Assembly: GCA_001775395.1 (NCBI GenBank)
Contig: MEWP01000121.1
Location: forward strand, 1-37,563
DNA from: a candidate division Zixibacteria bacterium RBG_16_53_22
GTDB taxonomy: Bacteria > Zixibacteria > MSB-5A5 > UBA10806
Reading direction: 5' to 3'
DNA length: 37,563 bases
Shown here: one piece after another, positions 16,224-24,019 of the stretch
Position numbering within the stretch: position 1 is the stretch's first letter
How the letters are laid out: every line of letters starts with the position of its first letter
The notes under the pieces: model-generated
What the model was told of the DNA's origin: nothing
The model's database searches: none
The model's input: the letters and a program-made list of their open reading frames with translations, nothing else
Translations under genes and position numbers: made by a program

Positions 16224-16252
16224 TTGACTGATCCAGAGTTATTATTTATGAT
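16224..16252 (+). promoter_or_regulatory. Promoter of the lapA-lapB operon
   Basis: TTGACT (16224-16229) and TATGAT (16247-16252) with a 17-bp spacer; a strong AGGAGG precedes the ATG at 16279. Confidence 0.6.
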
Positions 16253-16278
16253 TCCCCGGATGCGAATCAGGAGGATTT

Positions 16279-16614
16279 ATGTGGATAATTAAATCTGCCC
16301 TGGGTGTGATTATATTCCTGGCCTTTCTCGGTTTTTCATTCCAGAACTCATACCAGGTGACTACAGTCAATCTTGCCGGCAAACAATACAACTCCATTCC
16401 GCTCATAATTGTCTTGTATATTGCCTTCTCGGCGGGGGTGATCTTCTGGTTCATCATCTCGATATTTCAGTATTTCAAGTATACCGGCAAGATCGCCGAA
16501 TTAAAGAGAAAGAATAAACAGCTCTCGAATGAGATAAAGGCTCTGCGCAACTTGCCGCTGGAGGAGGTCGCCCCCGGCGATCTCGCCTCCGAGCCGCAGG
16601 GCAAGGGACGATAA
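16279..16614 (+). CDS. lapA: LapA domain (DUF1049) membrane protein
   Basis: The 111-aa protein has two transmembrane helices (SALGVIIFLAFLGFSFQNS and LIIVLYIAFSAGVIFWFII) followed by a short coiled coil (KIAELKRKNKQLSNEIKALR). This is the layout of LapA, which in enterobacteria works with LapB on lipopolysaccharide assembly. The partner gene follows with a one-base overlap, which strengthens the call. The C-terminal tail is Pro/Gly/Glu rich. Confidence 0.82.
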   Translation: MWIIKSALGVIIFLAFLGFSFQNSYQVTTVNLAGKQYNSIPLIIVLYIAFSAGVIFWFIISIFQYFKYTGKIAELKRKNKQLSNEIKALRNLPLEEVAPGDLASEPQGKGR

Positions 16615-17756
16615 TGGCAAATTATTGGATCGTCGCTATTCCCATCGCGCTGGTCGTCATCCTGACTTTCATCGCGCTTTACAGACGTCGCTCCGGCCCC
16701 AGCAGGCAGACTGCCATGGAATCTTATGTCGAGGGCCTGCGCCTTCTCACCGCCGGAGATGAGCAAACAGCCTTCGTCAAATTTCGCCAGGCTGTTGACC
16801 AGGACACGGATAATATCGACGCCTATCTCAAAATGGGCGACATATTCAGGAGTCGCGGCATGCCCGAAAAGGCTCTCCAGGTCCACCGCGAGCTCAGGTT
16901 GAGACAGAATCTCTCTCCCGAGGTCCAGGCCGAGATCGAAAAGAGCCTGGCCCTGGATTATATCAAGTCGGGCATGTTCGACAAGGCCTACGAATCGCTG
17001 GAGAAGCTTGTCAGGGATGGGTCCACGAAAAGCTGGGCTGCCGATAAGCTTCTCGGCCTCTATACCAGGGATCGCAAATGGAAGGCCGCCAGCGAGCTTT
17101 TCGAAAGCGTGGTCAAGAAGGGGGCGAGGTCCGATGGCGCCTCCATTCTGGTCGGGCTCAAGCTGATGGTCGGGCGCGATCTGCATGACGACTGCGAATA
17201 TCATAAGGCCAGGCTGATTTATAAAGAGGCCCTCAACCTCGAAAAAACCAACCCCCTGCCGTATCTATATATCGCCGAAAGCTATCTCGAGGAGAAGCGC
17301 TCGGAGGACGGCCTGGAGTTTCTCATAAAGCTCTGTCAGGAAGCCCCCAAGTACGCCTATCTCGGATTCCCACTTTTGGAGGAGACCCTCTTCCAGTTGG
17401 GGCGATTCGGCGAGATCGAAGATATCTATCGCGGCATTTTGGCCAGGGATGCCGCCAATATCCATACTCGAGTCGCCCTGGCCGGCATTCATGAGAAGAA
17501 GGGGGAACTATCGTCGGCAGAGAGCCTTCTGAGAACCGTCCTCGACCTCGACCCGACCAATTCCGTCGCCGCCATAAGATTGGCCAAGATCATGGCAGCC
17601 AAGAGGCGATTTGACGACGGCCTTAGCGTGCTCTCCGGCCTGGCCGACAAAATCAGCGTCCGTTCGCAGGAATTCGTGTGCTCAAAATGCGGCAAGAGCC
17701 ATGCCAAACCTCTTCCGGCCTGCCCGCATTGTGGCTCAATAGGAATTTTTAATTGA
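16614..17756 (+). CDS. lapB: LapB-like TPR protein with C-terminal zinc ribbon
   Basis: The 380-aa protein has an N-terminal membrane anchor (IVAIPIALVVILTFIALY), about nine tetratricopeptide-type helix pairs, and a C-terminal rubredoxin-like zinc ribbon (CSKCGKS...CPHCGS). This is the exact plan of LapB (YciM), which in E. coli controls LpxC turnover by FtsH and so sets LPS synthesis. Co-transcription with lapA (one-base overlap) supports it. Presence of the pair argues that the organism makes an LPS-type outer membrane. The stop overlaps the next TTG start as TTGA. Confidence 0.88.
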   Translation: MANYWIVAIPIALVVILTFIALYRRRSGPSRQTAMESYVEGLRLLTAGDEQTAFVKFRQAVDQDTDNIDAYLKMGDIFRSRGMPEKALQVHRELRLRQNLSPEVQAEIEKSLALDYIKSGMFDKAYESLEKLVRDGSTKSWAADKLLGLYTRDRKWKAASELFESVVKKGARSDGASILVGLKLMVGRDLHDDCEYHKARLIYKEALNLEKTNPLPYLYIAESYLEEKRSEDGLEFLIKLCQEAPKYAYLGFPLLEETLFQLGRFGEIEDIYRGILARDAANIHTRVALAGIHEKKGELSSAESLLRTVLDLDPTNSVAAIRLAKIMAAKRRFDDGLSVLSGLADKISVRSQEFVCSKCGKSHAKPLPACPHCGSIGIFN

Positions 17757-18733
17757 TACTAATCCTGATCATGATCATGGCCCTGTCGACTCCGTGCCTG
17801 GCCGCCGAGATCGACATCAGGCCGCTGTTGGAAAGCGGCGACTACGAGGCCGCCTTTGACCGGCTGTTGAATGCTTCGGATTCGGTTGAGGTCGACGAGA
17901 ATATTCTATATTACCTCTGTATCACGGCCCCCGCCGGAAAATATGCTTCCGTTTACCTCAAGGATTATACCCAGAAATATCCGAATGGCAAACATATTGC
18001 CGAGATCAGGCGAAGGCTCTGCGATTATTATTCGTCACAGGGCATGGACATCACCGCCGGCAAATTGTATCCCGAAACGCCTGAAATAAATTCCCGTAAC
18101 GCATCGGAAATCTATAAGCTCGCCCTGGCCAGGCAGCGCGCCGGCGAATACGATTCCGCCCATGATATCTATCGGCAGCTGCTCCTTGCGAACGTGGTCG
18201 AGATTGAACCATGGGCCATGCTGGGCCTGGCAGACTGCGACCTGCTTGCCGGAAAACACGAAAAGGCCGCCAGAGCTTACGAGGAGATCATTAATCTCGG
18301 GACCCAATCAGCAGTTTACCCGCTGGCCCTGCTGGGCCTTTCCGAGTCGTGCCGGCGCGGCGGTGATTCGCAAAAGGCCGGTTTGCATTACAACGCCTAT
18401 CGTAACGCGTTTCCTCAGGCGCCGCCCGTGGTCGAATTCGAGGCCATCGAGCCGGAGCCCGCGAAAATTGCAGCTCCGCCCAAAATTCCCAGCTCGATCA
18501 ATGTCGGCTATTATATTCAGGTCGGGGTGTTTGGCAAAAAGGAAAACGCGAAAATCTGCCTGCGGAAATTCCGCAACCTCGGCTACCAGGCGAAAACGGA
18601 GGAGTTTAGCGAGGGCGGCCAGCGATTCCAACGTGTCATGGTCGGACCTTACAGGGATGAAAATTCGGCCAGGGATATCAAGGACGATCTCGAAAAAACT
18701 CAAGGCGAAAAGTATTTTATCCTTGTGCAATAA
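17753..18733 (+). CDS. Exported TPR protein with C-terminal SPOR domain
   Basis: The 326-aa product starts with a hydrophobic signal ending at TPCLAA, then carries tetratricopeptide-like helices (AGEYDSAHDIYRQLLLA, AGKHEKAARAYEEIINLG), a Pro-rich linker, and a SPOR domain in the last 75 residues (YYIQVGVFGKKENA to YFILVQ). SPOR domains bind denuded glycan strands of peptidoglycan, often at division sites. The start is a TTG overlapping the lapB stop; no ATG gives the complete signal. It is probably translated by coupling and acts in the periplasm. The exact role is unknown. Confidence 0.82.
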   Translation: MILILIMIMALSTPCLAAEIDIRPLLESGDYEAAFDRLLNASDSVEVDENILYYLCITAPAGKYASVYLKDYTQKYPNGKHIAEIRRRLCDYYSSQGMDITAGKLYPETPEINSRNASEIYKLALARQRAGEYDSAHDIYRQLLLANVVEIEPWAMLGLADCDLLAGKHEKAARAYEEIINLGTQSAVYPLALLGLSESCRRGGDSQKAGLHYNAYRNAFPQAPPVVEFEAIEPEPAKIAAPPKIPSSINVGYYIQVGVFGKKENAKICLRKFRNLGYQAKTEEFSEGGQRFQRVMVGPYRDENSARDIKDDLEKTQGEKYFILVQ

Positions 18734-18748
18734 CGATCTAAGGTCGCC

Positions 18749-21355
18749 ATGAATGCCCCCGAACGGCTGACGCCCTTGCTGAAACAATACTACTCCATCA
18801 AGAAGCAGCACCCCGGCCGCATCCTCTTCTTCCGCATGGGTGATTTCTATGAGCTGTTCGGCGATGACGCCGTGACCGCCTCATCCGTTCTGGGAATCGC
18901 CTTGACATCGCGCGAACACGGCGATTCCGGCAAGATTCCCCTGGCCGGAGTTCCCCATCATACTCTCAATCGTTACCTGGCCAAAATGCTTCAGGCCGGA
19001 TTCAAAATCGCGGTGTGTGATCAGGTCGAGGACCCCAGACAGGCCAGGGGGATTGTCAAGCGCGAGGTTGTCGAGGTCCTCACGCCGGGAAGCATCACGC
19101 TGGATGGCCTCATCGATGATGACAAGCCCAATTTTCTTGCCTCCTTGAATCCGGTCCGCGATACTATCGGCATGGCCCTGCTCGATATAACCACCGGGCA
19201 TTTCCTGGTCGACCAATTCGAGCGGACTGCCCTGAGCGAAAACCTCTCGTTTTATAATCCTTCCGAGGTAATCATTCCCGATAGTTTCAAGACCGAACTG
19301 GCGAAAGGCATTCCCTCGGCAGCGTGGACTGTGACGCCGATAGATGACTACAGGTTTGACCCGTCGCTTGCATATAACGACCTCCTGACTCATTTCCAGG
19401 TTCCCACGCTCGATGGTTTCGGCCTTGGCCAAGTTAATGCCGTTATTGGCGCCGCCGGCGCGGCCTTATCGTATGTTCGCGACCTCAAGGCCGGCAAAGT
19501 GGGACAGATCACGAAGATCGTCCGTATTCGCCGCGGCGATTTCATGGAGCTAGATTCCGCCACCATAAGGAACCTCGAATTGGTCGAGACACCATACGAG
19601 GGCCGGAAGAATTCGCTCCTTGCCATAATCGACAGAACCTGCAGTCCGGGGGGCGGCCGGCTCCTTCGCAGTTGGATTCTGGCTCCGCTGATCAAGCTCG
19701 GCCCCATCGAGGCTCGTCAGGCCGCCGTGCGTGAATTGAAGTCAAGTCCCCAGGTCAGGAAAGGGATTTCCGAGGCGCTTCAGGGATTGCCCGATCTGGA
19801 GCGCCTGACATCGAAAATAGCAATGAGAAAAGCCGGGCCGAGAGACCTGCTTTATCTTAAAATGGGTTTGGACAAGGCAACACGGATTAAGGCCCTGTCA
19901 GTGACTCTTGAATCGGGGGTACTATCGACCGCGGCGTCGCAAATATCCGATTTCAGCAGCCTGGCCGATCTCATCGCCAGGGCCTTAGTCGATAACCCCC
20001 CGGTCACTCTGCAGGACGGCGGCCTCTTTCGCAGAGGATTTTCCCCGGAGCTGGATACGGTCATAGCCTCTATCGATGGTGCCCGCAAATATATTCATGA
20101 CCTCCAGAATGTCGAGCGCGAACGGACAGGGATACCATCGCTGAAAGTCGGCTACAACAAGATTTTCGGATATTATATTGAGATTACCAATCCTCATTTG
20201 TCAAAAGTGCCATCCAGATTTATCAGGAAACAGACCCTCGTCTCGGCCGAGCGTTTCATAACAGAGGAGCTCAAGGTCAAGGAGGAATTAATCCTCAGCG
20301 CCGAGGAGAAAATAAAATCGCTCGAATACGAGCTTTTCGACCGGCTCCTGGATTCCGTCTGCGGCTTTGTCCTCCAGGTGCAGGAGGCCGCCGATGCCGT
20401 TTCCATATTCGACGTCATGCACTCATTTGCGATCCTGGCCGACCAGGCCGGCTATATAATCCCCGAGCTCGATGATACGCTGGCCATCCATATCGCCGAA
20501 AATCGCCATCCTGTTCTCGAAACCATCCTGCCTCCCGGCAAATTCATACCCAACGACGTGGAGCTGAACGGCGATGACAAGAGGATCGGCATCATCACGG
20601 GACCCAACATGGCGGGCAAATCGACATTCTTAAGGCAGGTCGGCCTGTCCATCCTGATGGCCCAGATTGGAGCTCCGATTCCGGCCACATCGGCGCGAAT
20701 TGGCCTTTGCGACCGAATTTTCACCCGCGTCGGCGCCTCCGATGATATTATCAGGGGGCGCTCCACCTTCATGGTGGAGATGACAGAGGCCGCCTCGATC
20801 CTCAACAACGCCACCGATCGAAGCCTGATCCTTCTCGACGAGCTTGGCCGAGGCACCTCCACTTACGATGGATTGGCCATTGCATGGTCGTTGGTCGAAT
20901 ATCTCGATAAAGTGAAAGGCAAGCGCGCCCGCACTCTATTTGCCACCCATTATCATGAGCTGATAGACCTGGGCCGGGAATCCCGGGGCATCTTTAATCT
21001 CCAGGTCGCTGTCAAACAGTGGCAGGATACAATAATATTCCTATACAAGATCATGCCCGGGGGATGCGACGATTCGTATGGTATCCAGGTCGCCAGGCTG
21101 GCGGGGCTGCCGCCCCGGCTCCTGGAACGAGCCCGCGAAATCCTGGCGCAACTCGAATCCGGCTCAACCCCCGGCGGCGGCAGGCGAGACGGCCAACCGG
21201 CGACATCCTACCAAATCTCGCTTTTCGCACCCGGGGAAAACAGGCTTCGCGAATTTCTGAACGGAATCGAACCGGATAAATTGACGCCGCTGGAATCCTT
21301 GAGTATATTAGAACAGCTCAAGAAGATCGCAACGGAAGGAGAAAGCGGCTCATGA
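18749..21355 (+). CDS. mutS: DNA mismatch repair protein MutS
   Basis: The 868-aa ATPase recognises mismatches. The N-terminal mismatch-binding domain has the F-x-E motif in RMGDFYELFGDD. The connector, lever and clamp regions follow. The ATPase has Walker A GPNMAGKSTFLRQVG near residue 620, the signature region GRSTFMVEMTE, and Walker B LLDELGRGTSTYDG. A short Pro/Gly linker leads to a C-terminal helical tail. Length matches the family. The stop overlaps the next gene (ATGA), so mutS and the M28 peptidase share a transcript despite unrelated roles. Confidence 0.97.
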   Translation: MNAPERLTPLLKQYYSIKKQHPGRILFFRMGDFYELFGDDAVTASSVLGIALTSREHGDSGKIPLAGVPHHTLNRYLAKMLQAGFKIAVCDQVEDPRQARGIVKREVVEVLTPGSITLDGLIDDDKPNFLASLNPVRDTIGMALLDITTGHFLVDQFERTALSENLSFYNPSEVIIPDSFKTELAKGIPSAAWTVTPIDDYRFDPSLAYNDLLTHFQVPTLDGFGLGQVNAVIGAAGAALSYVRDLKAGKVGQITKIVRIRRGDFMELDSATIRNLELVETPYEGRKNSLLAIIDRTCSPGGGRLLRSWILAPLIKLGPIEARQAAVRELKSSPQVRKGISEALQGLPDLERLTSKIAMRKAGPRDLLYLKMGLDKATRIKALSVTLESGVLSTAASQISDFSSLADLIARALVDNPPVTLQDGGLFRRGFSPELDTVIASIDGARKYIHDLQNVERERTGIPSLKVGYNKIFGYYIEITNPHLSKVPSRFIRKQTLVSAERFITEELKVKEELILSAEEKIKSLEYELFDRLLDSVCGFVLQVQEAADAVSIFDVMHSFAILADQAGYIIPELDDTLAIHIAENRHPVLETILPPGKFIPNDVELNGDDKRIGIITGPNMAGKSTFLRQVGLSILMAQIGAPIPATSARIGLCDRIFTRVGASDDIIRGRSTFMVEMTEAASILNNATDRSLILLDELGRGTSTYDGLAIAWSLVEYLDKVKGKRARTLFATHYHELIDLGRESRGIFNLQVAVKQWQDTIIFLYKIMPGGCDDSYGIQVARLAGLPPRLLERAREILAQLESGSTPGGGRRDGQPATSYQISLFAPGENRLREFLNGIEPDKLTPLESLSILEQLKKIATEGESGS

Positions 21356-22848
21356 AAATTCCACTGCTTTTAATATCATCAGTCGCTATTGCATCCTCAG
21401 TTCAGGTGGCAGAGCGCGCGGCCATAGAATATCCCGTTATTGCCCTTTACGAGAATCAGGACATGCCATCGGGCTTGCAGCCTGCCTACGCCGGCCTTCA
21501 TTATTCGCTGGCCTTTGTGCCTTCTGAGCTGCTCGAGGATTTCCGGGGCGAGCTCCTCATGCCCCTATCACCGGGTGACTATTATATCATGCGCGTCGCG
21601 GCCCCCGAATCCCTGATGGCCGTGTCAGGCAAAATTCCCTTTGTCCTTCTGGGGGAGGATGCCATATTCAAAACCGATCCCGCCGGCGCCGCTACCCTTT
21701 CCCGATTTGGATGGGGCCTCACCAGGCTGAGCGAACCGGCCACCGCTCCGAGAACGCCCGCTCCGGGTGGGCCGCCCATGACTGCGCAGGTCGATTCCAA
21801 CATCCTGGAAATGATTTCGGTGATTACGCCTCAATCATCGCGTCTGATTCTTTCCGACCTCTCCGCCATCTGGAGCCGCAACTCCTATACTCAAGGATGC
21901 CGCCAGGCCGAGCAATATGTGTTCGACTATCTGGTCCAGCAGGACTACAGCACCTCCTTTTTTAATTTCCAGTTTGGGGGCGTCAACATGAGAAACGTCA
22001 TCGGCGAGAAGCTTGGCGAGGTTCATCCGGAATCGATTATTATCGTCTGCGCCCACCTCGATTGCATCAGCGAAACCCCTGACTCGCCGGCTCCCGGCGC
22101 CGAGGATAACGCCAGCGGTTGCGCCGTTGTGCTTGAAACAGCGCGGGCATTCAGCCAATTCCCGTGCGATATGACAGTCAGGTTCATCACCTTCTCCGGC
22201 GAGGAACAGGGCTTGATCGGCTCCGATCAATATGCCGCCTATGTCCAGAGCCAGGGGGCGCTTGTCGCGGCAGTCCTGAATGTCGATATGGTCGGCTATA
22301 GCGGCCCCTATGCCCAGGATATGTATATTTTCAGCGACCACAATTCCTATTCGCTGGGGGCGCTGGGAGCCTCGATAATTTCCGATTATACTAACCTCGA
22401 TACCAACACCGTCTATAACTATTTCCCTCAATACGGTTCCGATCATTATTCCTTCGCCATCAGGGGGTATCCGGCGATATTCTTCATTGATGCCTGGCTT
22501 GATTACGATTGGTATCCATTTTACCATACCTCGGCGGATACGGTTGGAAATCTGAACCTTGCCCAGCAGGCATCGATAGGCCGGGCTGTCGCCGCCATGA
22601 CAGCGTTTCTATCCAGGCCCGACTTCGGACCACAATATGTCGCCGGCGATGCGAACGGCGATGGCGCCGTTAACGGCATCGACGTTATCTATCTGGTAGG
22701 CTACCTCAAGGGATTCGTGCCTGCCCCGGAACCGATCCTCAGAGCTGACGCCAACGGTTCTTGCAGTGTCAATGGCCTCGATGTTGTCTACCTGGTTTCA
22801 TATCTCAAGGGGACCGGAGCCCCTCCGTTCTATGGCGAGTGCCGATAG
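21352..22848 (+). CDS. Secreted M28 family metallopeptidase with dockerin repeats
   Basis: The 498-aa protein starts with a signal peptide (MKIPLLLISSVAIASSVQ). The M28 zinc-aminopeptidase domain shows all ligand motifs: His235 in CAHLD, Asp252 in AEDNASG, Glu284/285 in SGEEQG, Asp312 in LNVDMVGY and His392 in YHTSADT. The C-terminus carries two calcium-binding dockerin type I repeats (GDANGDGAVNGIDVIYLVGY near 433 and RADANGSCSVNGLDVVYL near 465). Such tails occur in many FCB-group secreted proteins, usually without cellulosomes. It overlaps mutS by 4 bp. Substrate unknown. Confidence 0.9.
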   Translation: MKIPLLLISSVAIASSVQVAERAAIEYPVIALYENQDMPSGLQPAYAGLHYSLAFVPSELLEDFRGELLMPLSPGDYYIMRVAAPESLMAVSGKIPFVLLGEDAIFKTDPAGAATLSRFGWGLTRLSEPATAPRTPAPGGPPMTAQVDSNILEMISVITPQSSRLILSDLSAIWSRNSYTQGCRQAEQYVFDYLVQQDYSTSFFNFQFGGVNMRNVIGEKLGEVHPESIIIVCAHLDCISETPDSPAPGAEDNASGCAVVLETARAFSQFPCDMTVRFITFSGEEQGLIGSDQYAAYVQSQGALVAAVLNVDMVGYSGPYAQDMYIFSDHNSYSLGALGASIISDYTNLDTNTVYNYFPQYGSDHYSFAIRGYPAIFFIDAWLDYDWYPFYHTSADTVGNLNLAQQASIGRAVAAMTAFLSRPDFGPQYVAGDANGDGAVNGIDVIYLVGYLKGFVPAPEPILRADANGSCSVNGLDVVYLVSYLKGTGAPPFYGECR

Positions 22849-22989
22849 AGTTTACATTTGAAACGCCCATATTAATATCACCCGGCCCTCATGTCGATTA
22901 CCCATCTAAAAGGGGGGTTTAAAATTCCCGACTCATTCTGGCTCGCATGACCGCTTTTCGCCGAACACTACCCTTGTCCCGCAATTTCA

Positions 22990-23018
22990 TTGACTGTACT
23001 TAGCGAATATTTTAGACT
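22990..23018 (+). promoter_or_regulatory. Putative promoter of the selenoprotein gene
   Basis: TTGACT (22990-22995) and TAGACT (23013-23018) with a 17-bp spacer, giving a leader of about 100 nt. Confidence 0.4.
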
Positions 23019-23060
23019 AATGGCGCACAGCGCCTGATATAAACAGATCGGGGCAATGTG

Positions 23061-23089
23061 GGAGCTTTGCCAGTCTCGCAAAAGGCTCC
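23061..23089 (+). promoter_or_regulatory. Leader hairpin upstream of the selenoprotein gene
   Basis: GGAGC-TTTGC (23061-23070) pairs with GCAAA-(AG)-GCTCC (23078-23089): 10 bp with a 2-nt bulge and a 7-nt loop, ending 38 nt before the ATG at 23128. No T-run follows, so it is not a simple terminator. Confidence 0.5.
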
Positions 23090-23127
23090 ATCCAAGCTCG
23101 ATTTTGGAACGATAGAATGGAGGCAAT

Positions 23128-23769
23128 ATGAGTATTATCAGGGACTCCGACAAAGAGGCGATAAAGAAGGAAATTGCCGGTTTGACCGGACCTGTCAAGC
23201 TGATAAATTTCACTCAGGAACTGGAATGCCAATATTGCAAGGAGACCAACCAGATCGTCAAAGAGGTCGCCGAACTATCCGACAAGGCAACCGCCGAAAC
23301 CTACAATTTTGTCACCGATAAGGAGAAAGTCGACAGCTTCAAGATCGATAAAATACCGGCCACCGTTATCATGGGAACCGATGATAGAGGGATAAGATTC
23401 TACGGCGTGCCATCAGGGTATGAATTTATCAGCCTTCTCGAGGCCATCAGAATAGTATCATCAGGTAATTCCGGGCTCCAGCAGCGATCGAAGGAAGTTC
23501 TCGGCAAGCTCAAGAAACCGCTTCACTTGCAGGTTTTCGTAACTCCCACCTGACCTCATTGCCCCCGGGCGGTCAGCCTGGCGCACAAGATGGCATATGA
23601 ATCGCCATTAGTCACAGCCGATATGGTCGAGGCCACCGAATTCCCGCATCTGGCGATCAAATACCAGGTGATGGGAGTCCCCAAAACAATTATAAACGAG
23701 GAATTACATATCGAGGGCGCCATGCCCGAACAAATGCTAATTCAAAGAATTGAGGAAAAATTCACCTAA
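23128..23769 (+). CDS. Selenocysteine-containing protein disulfide oxidoreductase (two thioredoxin folds)
   Basis: Read through an in-frame TGA at 23551-23553, this gives 213 residues matching the two-domain glutaredoxin-like PDO family. Domain 1 has CQYC at residues 34-37 and its cis-proline in DKIPATVIM. Domain 2 should have CPHC after VFVTPT; the codon for its first cysteine (residue 142) is TGA, giving UPHC with Cys145, and its cis-proline lies in MGVPKTIIN. The frame then stays open for 71 codons to a TAA. A SECIS-like hairpin follows the TGA. Sec at the nucleophile of a thioredoxin motif is a recurrent selenoprotein pattern. GGAGG precedes the ATG by five bases. The alternative is a Cys-to-stop mutation; selA/B/C/D are not in the window. 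Confidence 0.85.
23554..23588 (+). promoter_or_regulatory. SECIS-like hairpin downstream of the in-frame TGA
   Basis: Upper stem of six pairs, 23565-23570 (CCGGGC) with 23576-23581 (GCCTGG, one G-U), closed by the pentaloop GGTCA (23571-23575). An internal loop separates it from lower pairs TTG (23559-23561) / CAA (23586-23588). The apical loop begins 18 nt after the TGA. The E. coli fdhF SECIS has a GGUCU loop at nearly the same distance. No obvious bulged U is seen. Confidence 0.75.
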
Positions 23770-23865
23770 AGCGAACTGCGGACCGGCGTATCAAATCCGG
23801 GAAAGGAGTCTCCCCGCCATTTATTGTAGTGTATATCGGTCTATATTATTTTCTGTAATTTTTTC

Positions 23866-23894
23866 TGGACAAAGATATACTGCAATCATATAAT
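23866..23894 (+). promoter_or_regulatory. Promoter of the multihaem cytochrome gene
   Basis: TGGACA (23866-23871) and perfect TATAAT (23889-23894) with a 17-bp spacer in an AT-rich stretch. Confidence 0.6.
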
Positions 23895-23925
23895 CCCCGA
23901 GTGTGCCGATATATGATAAAAATCA

Positions 23926-23944
23926 TAATTGCTAATAGCAATTA
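23926..23944. promoter_or_regulatory. Operator-like palindrome before the cytochrome gene
   Basis: Perfect palindrome TAATTGCTA-A-TAGCAATTA, about 25 bp past the predicted transcription start. It fits a dimeric repressor site. It does not match the FNR consensus (TTGAT-N4-ATCAA). Confidence 0.5.
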
Positions 23945-24019
23945 GCGTGAGAATCGCAATTAAATAACTTGAAAGGCAATTGATCAGTCGTAAACAGGGT
24001 AAGCTAAGAGGGAGGTTTC

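Noticed and set aside
23128-23553. Gene ending at the TGA as a complete single-domain protein
   Set aside because: It would stop just before the second active site; the downstream frame is intact and family-like, so readthrough explains the sequence better.
23128-23769. Genome-wide TGA reassignment (Trp or Gly) instead of selenocysteine
   Set aside because: dxs, nadK, recN-linked and other genes end properly at TGA, and the family residue here is Cys, not Trp or Gly.
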